From an uncultured Flavobacteriaceae bacterium (GTDB taxonomy: Bacteria > Bacteroidota > Bacteroidia > Flavobacteriales > Flavobacteriaceae), in the NCBI GenBank assembly GCA_938029725.1, contig CALHGE010000068.1:1-35602 (forward strand): a stretch of DNA of 35,602 bases, read 5' to 3'. Positions within the stretch are counted from its first letter, which is position 1; every line of letters starts with the position of its first letter. Shown here piece by piece: positions 24,101-32,785 of this stretch. The notes under the pieces were generated by a model. That model was given only the letters and a program-made list of their open reading frames with translations. It was not told the origin of the DNA and made no database searches. A program made the position numbers and the translations under genes.

Positions 24101-24123
24101 TTTCCTAAAAAAAATATATTGTC

Positions 24124-24555
24124 TTGAAAATCGAGGCCCCCATACTATTCTTTCTTTTTTCGGTATTCGTTTTTGCGCAAGACTGGAAAGAAACCTATGC
24201 AGCGGCAGTAGAATATTCTCTTGAAGAAAACACGCCTAGTTTTTTGGTGTTCGAAGGTTCTAATACTTATACTCCGTCTATTATACTAGATAAATTGATC
24301 TGGAAATCATAAGAATTGAAAGGCTATGCTAAAGAAAATCATATGCTTTACAAGGCTGATTTTCTAAGAAAAAAAAATCAATCATCAGAAAATCTAACAA
24401 AGCAACATGCTACTTTGGCAAATCGTTTCAAGCCGAATGGCCATTTTCCCTTAGTACTTGTGTTAAATTCTGACGAAATAGCTTCGGGTAGAATGGGATA
24501 TAAGAATGGTGTTCACGAAGATTATAGTTCACTTTTAAACAACGGCCTTAATTGA
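24124..24555 (+). pseudogene. Decayed thioredoxin-like gene (in-frame TAA, CxxC lost)
   Basis: The frame begins with TTG at 24124, runs through a signal peptide (FFLFSVFVFAQ) and DWKETYAAAVEY..., then hits TAA at 24310-24312. The same frame continues without any frameshift to TGA at 24553-24555 (KGYAKENHMLYKADFLRKKN, NGHFPLVLVL). Aligned with the intact paralogue at 25771, GSDWCAPC has become GSNTYTPS, so both redox cysteines are gone as well. The rest still aligns residue for residue, which suggests recent loss. Its TGA overlaps the TTG start of the downstream ApbE gene, a trace of translational coupling. A split but functional N-terminal peptide is unlikely. Confidence 0.85.
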
Positions 24556-25547
24556 AAACACTACTAACGATACTTCTTAGTTTTTTTGCCTTCACCGGGT
24601 TTTCGCAAGAACGCGAATTGGTTACTGTAAAGAAAACTTTAAAACTAATGGGAAGCCCATTCAGTATAACGGTGGTAGCGCCTAGCGAAGAGTTAGGCTA
24701 CATCAATATTGAAGAAGCAATTGCAGAGATTAAGAGGGTTGAAAAAATGATTTCTTCCTGGGATGAGGATTCAGAAACCTGTCTTATTAATAAAAATGCG
24801 GGAATCAAACCTGTAAGGGTCAGTCGAGAATTATTTAGGCTAATGAAGCGATGCAAACAAATTTCTGATATTACCGAGGGCGCCTTTGATATTTCTTATG
24901 CTTCGATGGATGAAATCTGGAAGTTTGATGGTTCAATGAAAGAGATGCCAGCTGCTGAAAAAATTAAAAAAGCGGTAGCGAAAGTTGGCTTTGAAAAGAT
25001 ACTTCTAAACCAAGAAATGCGAACTGTTTTTTTAATGGAAAAAGGAATGAAAATTTCCTTTGGGGCTATAGGGAAAGGATACGCCGCGGATAAAGCCAAA
25101 GAATTTTTGGTTTCTAGGCAAGTAGTAGGTGGTATCATTGACGCTGCAGGAGACCTTTCAACTTGGGGTGCGAATGTCAGGGGTGAGAAATGGAGTATTG
25201 GTATTGTAAACCCACTTTCAAAAGATGAAATTATTTCTAGGGTACCTATCGTAGAATCTTCAGTAGCGACCTCTGGTACCTACGAAAAGTTTGTGACCTT
25301 AAATGGAAAACGCTATTCTCATATCATCGATCCGCGAACGGGATATCCTAGCTCGGGTATCCGCCAAGTTTCCATTTTTGCAAAAAAAGCAAAATTTTGT
25401 GATGCTTTGGCTACAGCAGTTTTTATAATGGGCAAAGATGCCGGACTTTTCCTTGTCAAACAACTGGATGGGGTTGAGGTTGTTCTAATTGATGATTTTA
25501 ATGAAGTTCATAAGAGTGATGGAATATTGTTTGAGAGAAAGCCGTAG
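24552..25547 (+). CDS. apbE: FAD:protein FMN transferase, ApbE family (copy 1)
   Basis: 331 residues with signal peptide (KTLLTILLSFFAFTGFSQ). ApbE enzymes attach FMN to Ser/Thr of exported proteins. Seen: ISSWDEDSETCLINKNAG, TEGAFDISYAS, ISFGAIGKGYAADKA, AAGDLSTWG, SVATSGTYEKF, HIIDPRTGYPSSG, and DALATAVFIMG (Mg2+ site), all as in active members. The start is TTG, overlapping the TGA of the decayed thioredoxin-like gene; no other start gives a signal peptide. It is a close paralogue of copy 2 at 26195. With its thioredoxin partner dead, copy 1 may be on its way out or may serve a different target. Confidence 0.9.
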   Translation: MKTLLTILLSFFAFTGFSQERELVTVKKTLKLMGSPFSITVVAPSEELGYINIEEAIAEIKRVEKMISSWDEDSETCLINKNAGIKPVRVSRELFRLMKRCKQISDITEGAFDISYASMDEIWKFDGSMKEMPAAEKIKKAVAKVGFEKILLNQEMRTVFLMEKGMKISFGAIGKGYAADKAKEFLVSRQVVGGIIDAAGDLSTWGANVRGEKWSIGIVNPLSKDEIISRVPIVESSVATSGTYEKFVTLNGKRYSHIIDPRTGYPSSGIRQVSIFAKKAKFCDALATAVFIMGKDAGLFLVKQLDGVEVVLIDDFNEVHKSDGILFERKP

Positions 25548-25770
25548 TTTTTGATATGGTCCATTCAATAGTATTCGTAAGGCTTTCAGATTAAGTTTTG
25601 GAAAAAATTACAATATCTAAGAGTTGACTTTTTTAAATATAATTGGAAATTTATTTAAAAGCGCTATACGTTAATCTTGTGTGAAACATTAAAAATAAAT
25701 AGGTTGATGTGGTCAGGTATTGCTATTATTGATGACTAATAGGAGACTATATCTAAATATCGAAGATAAA

Positions 25771-26211
25771 ATGAACAATGTAATAGTAGTATGTATGCTG
25801 ATGTTTTTGTCTTTAAACACTGCAGTTGGTCAAGAATGGCAAACAGATTTTGCAAAAGCAAAAAAAACAGCGACTGCTGAAAATAGGCCAATAATCTTAG
25901 TTTTTCAAGGTTCAGATTGGTGCGCGCCCTGTATCAAGCTTGATCGGGAAGTTTGGAGTACGAAATTTTTTATAGACTATGCGGCCACTAATTATGTAAT
26001 GGTTCAGGCAGATTTTCCGAGAAGAAAGAAAAACGCTTTGTCAGATGAACAAACGAAGGCCAATGCTAAATTAGCAGAAGCCTATAATAAAAATGGGGTT
26101 TTTCCATTCGTAGTTGTTCTAGATCATACGGGGGCAGTCTTAGGCGAAACGAGTTACAAAAAGACGACTCCGCAAACTTATATTGATGAATTAAATGCAT
26201 TTGCGAAATAA
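25771..26211 (+). CDS. Exported thioredoxin-family protein
   Basis: 146 residues with a signal peptide (NVIVVCMLMFLSLNTAVG-Q) and a thioredoxin-like domain carrying the redox site GSDWCAPCIKLDREVW. Further along, KNGVFPFVVVLDHTG provides the cis-proline strand. An in-frame TTG at 25720 would precede a non-signal sequence, so the ATG at 25771 is used. It is the intact paralogue of the pseudogene at 24124. It probably reduces a disulfide or matures a cysteine-rich partner in the periplasm; the cysteine-rich DUF4266 lipoprotein two genes downstream is a candidate. It overlaps the next gene by 17 bases. The 223 bases upstream hold no gene. Confidence 0.9.
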   Translation: MNNVIVVCMLMFLSLNTAVGQEWQTDFAKAKKTATAENRPIILVFQGSDWCAPCIKLDREVWSTKFFIDYAATNYVMVQADFPRRKKNALSDEQTKANAKLAEAYNKNGVFPFVVVLDHTGAVLGETSYKKTTPQTYIDELNAFAK

Positions 26212-27193
26212 CTTGAAAGGAGTACTTACTTCATTATTAGTATTATTTACGATAGTAGGCTCGGCACAACAGCCGTATAAGCGTACGCTCAAACTTATGG
26301 GCAGTCGCTTTGATATTACTTTGGTAGGAAAGGATTCGATCACAGTGAACACGCATATCGATATTGCGATAGCTGAAATTACGAGAATAGAAAAACTAAT
26401 TTCTTCTTGGGATGAAAATTCTCAAACTTCTGAAATTAATAGAAATGCAGGTATTAACCCCGTGAAAGTTGACGCTGAACTCTTTGGTTTAATTGAAAAT
26501 GCAAAAGCTATTTCTAAATTAACAGATGGTGCGTTTGATATCAGCTATGCTTCTATGGATGGCATCTGGAAATTTGATGGCAGTATGACGGTCATGCCAT
26601 CTAAAGAAGAAATAGCAGCTTCTGTAGTTAAGGTGGGCTTTCAACATATTGTGCTAGATAAAGAAAATAGCACGGTTTTCTTAAAGTTGAAAGGTATGAA
26701 AATTGGTTTTGGAGCCATTGGAAAAGGCTATGCTGCAGACAGCGCAAAATCACTTTTGATTAGAAAAGGAGTTTCTTCAGGTATTATAAATGCTTCCGGA
26801 GATATGAATACTTGGGGTAAGCAGCCTAACGGCAGTGAATGGAAAGTGGCTATTACCAACCCATTGAATAAGAATAAGGTTTTTGCTTTGCTGCCTATCA
26901 GAAATGGAGCTGTAGTCACCTCTGGTAACTATGAGAAGTATGTCAATTTTGATGGTAAAAGGTATTCACATATTATCGACCCTCGTACCGGATACCCGTC
27001 GAGTGGCATCATAAGCGTGACGGTATTTGCACCAAAAGCTGAACTTGCTGACGCCCTTGCCACCTCTGTATTTGTTATGGGAATAGATGCTGGTTTAGAC
27101 CGCATCAACCAATTGCCAAAAGTAGAATGTATAATTATCGACGATAAAGGAAATATTTCGAAGTCAGAACATATAGCGATAGAAAAATTATGA
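26195..27193 (+). CDS. apbE: FAD:protein FMN transferase, ApbE family (copy 2)
   Basis: 332 residues, signal peptide up to GSAQ near residue 25. Motifs match copy 1: ISSWDENSQTSEINRNAG, TDGAFDISYASMDGIWKFDG, IGFGAIGKGYAADSA, ASGDMNTWG, VVTSGNYEKY, HIIDPRTGYPSSG, DALATSVFVMG. It starts with an ATG inside the end of the thioredoxin gene; a TTG at 26213, just after that gene's stop, is an alternative that mirrors copy 1. Its TGA overlaps the ATG of the DUF4266 gene (ATGA). So thioredoxin, ApbE and DUF4266 are translationally coupled, and the DUF3570 gene follows 13 bases later. Confidence 0.92.
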   Translation: MHLRNNLKGVLTSLLVLFTIVGSAQQPYKRTLKLMGSRFDITLVGKDSITVNTHIDIAIAEITRIEKLISSWDENSQTSEINRNAGINPVKVDAELFGLIENAKAISKLTDGAFDISYASMDGIWKFDGSMTVMPSKEEIAASVVKVGFQHIVLDKENSTVFLKLKGMKIGFGAIGKGYAADSAKSLLIRKGVSSGIINASGDMNTWGKQPNGSEWKVAITNPLNKNKVFALLPIRNGAVVTSGNYEKYVNFDGKRYSHIIDPRTGYPSSGIISVTVFAPKAELADALATSVFVMGIDAGLDRINQLPKVECIIIDDKGNISKSEHIAIEKL

Positions 27194-27402
27194 TAAAAAA
27201 AATACTGATGTTCGCCGTGATAGCTGTTTTTTGTAGCAGTTGTGTAGTGGTTAAAGAATACGAAAAGGTAACTATCAATGACCCCGATATGATTCTTGCC
27301 GATACGCCATGTGACCGTAATGTGTCTACGATGCATTCATACCGAGAAGCGGCTGTAGGAGCTAACGGAGGGAAAACTGGAGGAGGCTGTGGCTGTAATT
27401 AA
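27190..27402 (+). CDS. DUF4266-like small cysteine-rich lipoprotein
   Basis: 70 residues. Short signal peptide with a lipobox-like end (FCSSC, lipidated C18), then YEKVTINDPDMILADTPCDR, HSYREAA and a glycine/cysteine tail GGKTGGGCGCN. The SREA/YREA plus GGGCGCN tail is what I remember for DUF4266, which regularly sits next to DUF3570 and ApbE genes. The C-terminal CxC could bind a metal or be a thioredoxin substrate. It is tightly coupled to ApbE copy 2 by ATGA overlap. Function undescribed. Confidence 0.85.
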   Translation: MIKKILMFAVIAVFCSSCVVVKEYEKVTINDPDMILADTPCDRNVSTMHSYREAAVGANGGKTGGGCGCN

Positions 27403-27415
27403 TAAAACAGGGGTA

Positions 27416-28744
27416 ATGCCCACTCGATTTATGAATAGATTGAAGTGTTTTTTCGCTCTCAGTTTTTTACTCACCTCTTTTTCGGGCTTTGCGCAGCAGT
27501 CACAAGACGCTACTAAAGTCTATAAAAAGAGAGTGCTAGAAACCATAGAAGTTGATTTTCTAACAAGCTACTATAGTCAAGATGGTGATAATGCGGCGGT
27601 AAGTGGTGGTATCGGTACTGAAGAATTGACCGATGTTACTGGTACCTTTGTGATTTCCATTCCTTTGAACGATGATGATGTTCTAACGATTGATGCGGGC
27701 GTATCTGCATATACGTCGGCTTCGTCAAGCAATGTTGACGCTTTTGATGGCGGACAACCAGCAGATCCATTTGTGGCGAGTTCTGGTGCTTCTGGGGCGG
27801 ACACCTGGGTAAATTTAACAGGCTCTTACAGTCATAGTTCAGATGATAGAAATGATATGTGGTCTGCCAAAGTTTCTGTTTCTGCAGAATACGATTATTT
27901 TTCCTTAGGTTTTGGTGGTGGCTACACCAAGTTGTTTAATGAGAAAAATACAGAGTTAAGTGTAAATGGAAATATTTATATTGATTCATGGAATGCAATT
28001 TACCCTACAGAGTTACGCGCTTTTGCTACAGACGGAATTGGCTCATTCAGGCCAAATCAAATCACGGGTGACACCAATTACAATCCTAATTTTACTGAAT
28101 TTGATAGTGAAGGTCGTAATTCATATTCTTTAGGCCTTGGTTTCTCTCAGATACTGCACAAAAAAGTACAAGGTTCATTAGCCTTAGATATTGTACAGCA
28201 ACAAGGTTTACTATCTACACCCTTTCAAAGAGTTTATTTTAGTGATATTTCAGATTCTTTTATAGCTAATTTTCAGCTTGCTGATGATGTAGAGCGTTTG
28301 CCTGATTCTCGATTTAAAATTGCAGTAGGTGGGCGTCTAAATTGGTACCTCAATGAACTAGTTACAGTACGTAGTTTCTATAGGTATTATACAGACAATT
28401 GGGGTGTTAATTCGCATACTGCTAGTATAGAAGTGCCTATTAAAATTTTAGATAAATTTACGCTCTACCCATCCTATAGATTTTACAACCAGACGGCAGC
28501 TGACTATTTTAATGTCTATGAGGGCGCTTTATCTACTGATGAATTTTACACTTCTGATTATGATCTTTCAAAATATGCTGCCAACCAGTATGGCTTTGGA
28601 GTTTCGTATACTGATATTTTTACCAAAACCCATATTTGGAAATTTGGATTAAAGCGCATTGATTTAAAGTTTTATCAATATGATAGAGACACTAGTTTTA
28701 GTTCGAGCATTATAACCGCGGGGTTCAAGTTTGTGATGGATTGA
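27416..28744 (+). CDS. DUF3570 outer-membrane beta-barrel-like protein
   Basis: 442 residues. Signal peptide MNRLKCFFALSFLLTSFSGF-AQQ if started at the ATG 27431; the ATG at 27416 adds five residues and is kept because it is closer to the upstream stop. The mature part is rich in alternating aromatic/polar beta-strands (YSLGLGFSQ, WYLNELVTVRSFYRYY, FTLYPSYRFYNQT) and ends KFVMD, as an outer-membrane barrel would. A segment VASSGASGADTW near 27776-27811 contains SGAS, matching the [S/T]-G-A-[S/T] core attacked by ApbE. It sits 13 bases after DUF4266 and closes the thioredoxin-ApbE-DUF4266-DUF3570 unit. Function unknown. Confidence 0.85.
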   Translation: MPTRFMNRLKCFFALSFLLTSFSGFAQQSQDATKVYKKRVLETIEVDFLTSYYSQDGDNAAVSGGIGTEELTDVTGTFVISIPLNDDDVLTIDAGVSAYTSASSSNVDAFDGGQPADPFVASSGASGADTWVNLTGSYSHSSDDRNDMWSAKVSVSAEYDYFSLGFGGGYTKLFNEKNTELSVNGNIYIDSWNAIYPTELRAFATDGIGSFRPNQITGDTNYNPNFTEFDSEGRNSYSLGLGFSQILHKKVQGSLALDIVQQQGLLSTPFQRVYFSDISDSFIANFQLADDVERLPDSRFKIAVGGRLNWYLNELVTVRSFYRYYTDNWGVNSHTASIEVPIKILDKFTLYPSYRFYNQTAADYFNVYEGALSTDEFYTSDYDLSKYAANQYGFGVSYTDIFTKTHIWKFGLKRIDLKFYQYDRDTSFSSSIITAGFKFVMD

Positions 28745-28800
28745 TGTTAATCTAATGCTATCCTGAAAATGGTTTTACTAAAGCAAAGATTTTTAAGACT

Positions 28801-28830
28801 AGATTTAAATTGTTTTAAAACAAAAAATCT
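28801..28830. terminator. Possible AT-only bidirectional terminator
   Basis: AGATTT (28801-28806)/AAATCT (28825-28830) enclose the palindrome TTGTTTTAAAACAA (28810-28823). It overlaps the final codons of the convergent GH144-like gene. The lack of G/C pairs makes it weak. Confidence 0.3.
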
Positions 28831-30206
28831 AACTTTTCGAGTCCTGATTGCAGATCTGTATTTTTCATAAAGAGATTCCATAAAAGGCCTGTTCTATGAT
28901 TTTCTAACATGATGATAATAGGGCCTTGATCAATGGCTAAATACCCCTCTGCTACCCAAAAATTATACTCTGGGCTAAAGGCATCATAGAAACCTGCAGG
29001 GCCTAATAATTTATCCTTGTGGGAATAAAAATAGTGAAGGGCCTGCATCGATTCCTCAGGGGTGTAGGGCATAGAGCTTAGCGCGGCTGTAGGTGAGATT
29101 ACGCCGATATCGTTAAGGCCTGGTCGATGTTCCTTATAGCTAATGCCGCCTTCACTATCTCTTGAGTAACTGGCAGTTAAACCCCAGCAATCTAGCCCGT
29201 AATCCATAAAATTATTAGGATTATCCACACAGTAGGCATAGTTGATTTTCGCGTGATTAACGCTTGCTTCATTATAATTTACAAAGTCATCGGAAAGGTT
29301 TCGTGGGTCAAGACCCAAATGTGAGTAATGTGCCCAGAAGAGCGGGCCGCCGAACGCAGTATTGCCAGCATGTGCTACCACTAAAGGTAATTCGTAGGTC
29401 GTTTGAGAACTTGCAATTGTGCCATTTGATGCCCACCCGTTCGTGTATACATCTTTCGAAATGGAATGATCGGGCGAAGCCGCCGCAAGTACATAGGTAA
29501 TTAGAACTTCATTATAGCCTTTTAATTGTAAGTTGATATCAAAGCCAAAGTTCGGACTCCAATGCCAATATAATACGTCTTGATTTTGGGTATACCAATC
29601 CCATTCAACCCCTTTCCAGAGTATATCGGCTTTAGTCGCTAGAGCTTTTTCGGTAGTATTCCCCTGAGAAAAATATTCAATAATAGCGATTAGTCCCTGT
29701 GCCAAAAAAGAAGTTTCTACGAGATCACCACCATCATCTTTTTCGCTAAATGGGATAGTTTTACCAGTGGTGCCATCGATCCAATGTGGCCATGCACCAT
29801 GAAAACGCTCGGCAGTTTCTAAAAATGATAGTATTTTGTTTAGTCTTTCTATTCCTGCTGCCCTAGTAATGAAACCTCTTTCAATACCTACTAGAATAGC
29901 CATTAGTCCAAAGCCTGTGCCGCCAGTGGTAACTACATTTTGATCTCGCATGGCATCATTAGGAAAATACCGTTCTCTTGCCGCACCTGAGTTGGCCTGT
30001 GCAAAATTCCAAAAATATTTAAAGGTTTCTCGTTGGGTTAAATCTAATAATTCTTCGTCAGTGATCTCAGATTCCTCATTATCAGGTGTTTGTGTAATAG
30101 GATTTTCTGGCAAGTCAGTACTACTATTGTAATCTTGTTTGTCATCCCCAGACCCACAGGCGCTAAATAGAAAAAAAAGTAGCATATAGCGTTGTACATT
30201 ATTCAT
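28815..30206 (-). CDS. GH144-like ('glucoamylase family', PF10091) lipoprotein
   Basis: 463 residues. It starts MNNVQRYMLLFFLFSACGSG: a lipoprotein signal with lipidated cysteine in FSAC. A further in-frame start at 30308 would precede the promoter. An acidic linker is followed by an all-alpha barrel: LTQRETFKYFWNFA, TGGTGFGLMAILVGIERGFI, RFHGAWPHWIDG and the acidic cluster KDDGGDLVETSFLAQGL, the region where GH144 endo-beta-1,2-glucanases keep their catalytic acids. Later segments GPLFWAHYSHLGLDPR and CWGLTASY fit the same family. Likely a surface-attached glycosidase; beta-1,2-glucan is a good but unproven substrate. Alone on the - strand with no SusC/D beside it. Confidence 0.88.
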   Translation of the reverse strand: MNNVQRYMLLFFLFSACGSGDDKQDYNSSTDLPENPITQTPDNEESEITDEELLDLTQRETFKYFWNFAQANSGAARERYFPNDAMRDQNVVTTGGTGFGLMAILVGIERGFITRAAGIERLNKILSFLETAERFHGAWPHWIDGTTGKTIPFSEKDDGGDLVETSFLAQGLIAIIEYFSQGNTTEKALATKADILWKGVEWDWYTQNQDVLYWHWSPNFGFDINLQLKGYNEVLITYVLAAASPDHSISKDVYTNGWASNGTIASSQTTYELPLVVAHAGNTAFGGPLFWAHYSHLGLDPRNLSDDFVNYNEASVNHAKINYAYCVDNPNNFMDYGLDCWGLTASYSRDSEGGISYKEHRPGLNDIGVISPTAALSSMPYTPEESMQALHYFYSHKDKLLGPAGFYDAFSPEYNFWVAEGYLAIDQGPIIIMLENHRTGLLWNLFMKNTDLQSGLEKLDFLF

Positions 30207-30271
30207 ATGCAATCTGTTTTTTAAAGCGGGAAGCTCGTATTGATAGGGTTTGTAACGCTTAGTTTGATGCC

Positions 30272-30302
30272 TAAATGTACTATAATTTAGTATAGCGACA
30301 AC
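30272..30302 (-). promoter_or_regulatory. Candidate promoter of the GH144-like gene with palindrome in spacer
   Basis: On the - strand GTTG (30302-30299), 19-base spacer, TACATTTA (30279-30272), one mismatch per box. The spacer holds CTATA-N6-TATAG (30280-30295), which on the + strand reads ACTATAATTTAGTATA, close to the BlaI promoter palindrome. The leader would be about 60 bases. Confidence 0.4.
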
Positions 30303-30494
30303 TTTCATTTTCTTAAATTACACAGCTTTAAAATCAGAGTAAAATATGATGAGTGTGCATCTGGGACGATTTTTTTATACCACTAAAATAATAATCGCTT
30401 TGTTTTTAAATAAGATATAGCTAAGATCAAATGGAGTGGTATATCTAAATGCACAAATTTATCGTAAATTCGCTGCACTAGAGCAGACCGAAAA

Positions 30495-31571
30495 ATGATA
30501 GACAAATTAAACATTGTAAAACAACGTTTTGATGAGGTTTCAGACCTGATTATTCAACCTGATATTATCTCAGATCAAAAGCGTTATGTGAAATTAACGA
30601 AAGAGTATAGTGACTTGAAAGACCTTGTAGAGAAACGAGATCGATACCTTGAATTCACTAATAATATTGAGGAAGCTGAGGAAATTTTAGCGGATGGTAG
30701 CGATGCGGAAATGGTTGAAATGGCCAAAATGCAATTGGATGAGGCCAAAGAAGGCATTCCAAAGTTGGAAGAGGCTATCAAACTGATGTTGATTCCGAAA
30801 GATCCTGAAGATGCCAAAGATGTAGTTGTGGAGATTCGAGCCGGTACTGGTGGCGATGAAGCCAGTATTTTTGCAGGCGATTTATTTCGGATGTATACTA
30901 GGTATTGTGAATCAAGAGGTTGGAAAACCAATGTGATTGATTTAAGTGAAGGAACCAATGGAGGGTATAAAGAAATTCAGTTCGAAGTTAGTGGAAAGGA
31001 TGTCTACGGAACGCTAAAATTCGAAGCAGGAGTGCACCGTGTACAACGGGTGCCACAAACGGAAACTCAAGGAAGAGTGCATACGAGTGCTGCAACGGTG
31101 ATGGTGTTGCCAGAGGCGGAGGATTTTGATGTGCAAATAGAGATGAAAGATGTTCGTATTGACTTTTTCTGTTCCTCTGGTCCAGGGGGGCAGTCTGTAA
31201 ATACTACCTATTCGGCAGTGCGTTTGACACATATACCAACAGGTTTAGTTGCGCAATGCCAAGATCAAAAATCACAGCATAAAAATAAAGATAAGGCTTT
31301 TCGTGTTTTACGATCACGTTTGTATGATCAAGAACTTGCGAAAAAACAAGAAGAAGATGCAGCCAAACGAAACTCTCAAGTAAGTAGTGGAGATCGTTCA
31401 GCAAAGATTCGAACTTATAACTATTCTCAGGGTAGGGTAACCGATCACCGTATCGGACTTACGCTTTACGATTTACAGAATATTATTAATGGTGATATTC
31501 AGAAAATTGTTGAAGAATTAAGATTGGTTGAGAATACGGAGAAACTCAAAGAAGCTTCTGAAATTTTTTAA
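30495..31571 (+). CDS. prfA: Peptide chain release factor 1
   Basis: 358 residues, normal for RF1, which reads UAA and UAG at the ribosome. The anticodon-like tripeptide is PQT (187-189, in [16 protein letters not shown]), a PxT type, which separates it from the SPF type of RF2. The catalytic GGQ is at 231-233 ([10 protein letters not shown]). [14 protein letters not shown] is also typical. pyrF follows 116 bases downstream in the same direction, separated by a repeat-containing gap, so co-transcription is possible. No clear promoter was found in the gap shared with the divergent glycosidase. Confidence 0.97.
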   Translation: MIDKLNIVKQRFDEVSDLIIQPDIISDQKRYVKLTKEYSDLKDLVEKRDRYLEFTNNIEEAEEILADGSDAEMVEMAKMQLDEAKEGIPKLEEAIKLMLIPKDPEDAKDVVVEIRAGTGGDEASIFAGDLFRMYTRYCESRGWKTNVIDLSEGTNGGYKEIQFEVSGKDVYGTLKFEAGVHRVQRVPQTETQGRVHTSAATVMVLPEAEDFDVQIEMKDVRIDFFCSSGPGGQSVNTTYSAVRLTHIPTGLVAQCQDQKSQHKNKDKAFRVLRSRLYDQELAKKQEEDAAKRNSQVSSGDRSAKIRTYNYSQGRVTDHRIGLTLYDLQNIINGDIQKIVEELRLVENTEKLKEASEIF

Positions 31572-31592
31572 TGTAATTTATCTAGTCCATTC

Positions 31593-31675
31593 GAGCCTTT
31601 CGACTTTGCTAAAAATAAGCTACGTCGAAAACGACCAGAGACTTTAGTATACGAACCGCTCGACTGTGCTCGAGT
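31593..31675. repeat. Two copies of a 21-bp repeat, each forming a hairpin
   Basis: Unit 1 (about 31590-31610, ending TTTCGACTTTGCT) and unit 2 (about 31650-31670, ending GCTCGACTGTGCT) match at 16 of 21 bases in direct orientation. Each also starts an inverted repeat: 31598-31610 pairs with 31618-31630 (13 bases, two mismatches) and CTCGA (31659-31663) with TCGAG (31670-31674). Similar CTCGACT-GCTCGAG hairpins are, from memory, scattered in flavobacterial genomes. Confidence 0.55.
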
Positions 31676-31687
31676 AGATATTTATTT

Positions 31688-32509
31688 ATGACAACAGCAG
31701 CTTTAGTAGAACAGATTCACAAAAAGCAATCATTTCTCTGTATTGGGTTAGATACTGATTTAGATAAAATTCCGGCGCACTTGCTTGAAGAAGAAGATCC
31801 TATTTTTGCTTTCAATAAAGCTATAATAGACGCTACTCATCATTTGTGTGTTGCATACAAACCCAACATTGCCTTTTACGAAGCATATGGTATCAAGGGA
31901 TGGCAAGCTTTAGAAAAGACCATACAATATTTGAATGCAAATTATCCAGAAATTTTTACCATTGCCGATGCAAAACGCGGAGATATCGGAAATACTTCTA
32001 CGCGGTATGCTAAAGCTTTTTTTGAAGATTTAGAATTTGATTCCATAACTATTGCGCCTTATATGGGTAAGGATTCTGTAGAGCCTTTTCTAGCGTTTAA
32101 GGATAAGCATACCATTATACTGGCATTGACTTCTAATCAAGGAGCTTACGATTATCAAACCAAGATGGTTGACGGTAAGGAATTATATAAAATAGTTCTA
32201 GAGACAGCTCAGGGCTATGAAGGTGCTGAAAATTTAATGTATGTAGTTGGTGCTACTAAGGCGAGCTACCTGACTGAAATACGCGAGTTGGTTCCTCATA
32301 GTTTTTTATTGATTCCAGGGGTAGGGGCTCAAGGGGGTAGTTTGGAAGAAGTATGCAAATACGGAATGAACAATCAAGTAGGATTGCTCATAAATTCTTC
32401 AAGAGGAATCATATATTCTTCAAATAACAGAGATTTTGCGGAAGCTGCTGCAGAAAGTGCTAAAAAGATTCAGGTTCAAATGATAGGGGAGCTGGGTAAG
32501 CTTAAATAG
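31688..32509 (+). CDS. pyrF: Orotidine 5'-phosphate decarboxylase
   Basis: 273 residues, the long (type 2) bacterial form. Makes UMP, the last step of de novo pyrimidine synthesis. Seen: [14 protein letters not shown] near the N-terminus, [12 protein letters not shown], the catalytic [10 protein letters not shown] (94-103; K96 with flanking aspartates), [14 protein letters not shown] and [10 protein letters not shown] (phosphate loop). Its stop codon abuts the stop of a small convergent gene with no gap and no terminator hairpin. Confidence 0.97.
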   Translation: MTTAALVEQIHKKQSFLCIGLDTDLDKIPAHLLEEEDPIFAFNKAIIDATHHLCVAYKPNIAFYEAYGIKGWQALEKTIQYLNANYPEIFTIADAKRGDIGNTSTRYAKAFFEDLEFDSITIAPYMGKDSVEPFLAFKDKHTIILALTSNQGAYDYQTKMVDGKELYKIVLETAQGYEGAENLMYVVGATKASYLTEIRELVPHSFLLIPGVGAQGGSLEEVCKYGMNNQVGLLINSSRGIIYSSNNRDFAEAAAESAKKIQVQMIGELGKLK

Positions 32510-32698
32510 CTATACTAAATTCTCTAAAACCTTTTTTATTTTTTGAGCTTTTACTTCAAAATATTCAACAAGTTTTGCGTCACTAATATTTGATGCCCGC
32601 TCCATGAAATTTTGGTACTGATACTCCAAAAGATGAACTTCTTGTATTCCATTATTCATAGGCGTGATTGCACCTACTTTACAATATTGATTTTCCAT
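32510..32698 (-). CDS. Small conserved-looking hypothetical protein (62 aa)
   Basis: 62 residues if started at the ATG 32698 (MENQYCKVGAITPMNNGIQE); an upstream in-frame ATG at 32740 adds a basic extension and overlaps a weak -7-like TACCTTTA. The C-terminal half is helical and charged (YQYQNFMERASNISDAKLVE, then a lysine-rich end KKVLENLV). No signal peptide or membrane segment; probably cytoplasmic. Family not recognised. It is convergent and abutting with pyrF, and divergent from the hydrolase. Confidence 0.6.
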   Translation of the reverse strand: MENQYCKVGAITPMNNGIQEVHLLEYQYQNFMERASNISDAKLVEYFEVKAQKIKKVLENLV

Positions 32699-32785
32699 AG
32701 TCTTGTATTTTATGCTACTAAAGGTACGTGTGAAATACATTTTCAGATGTAAAGAATCGTTGTATTTAACTATAAATCAGTTCTT

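Noticed and set aside
24310..24312. Recoded stop (selenocysteine or readthrough) in the thioredoxin-like gene
   Set aside because: The codon is TAA, both redox cysteines are already lost, and no stem-loop or recoding context is seen.
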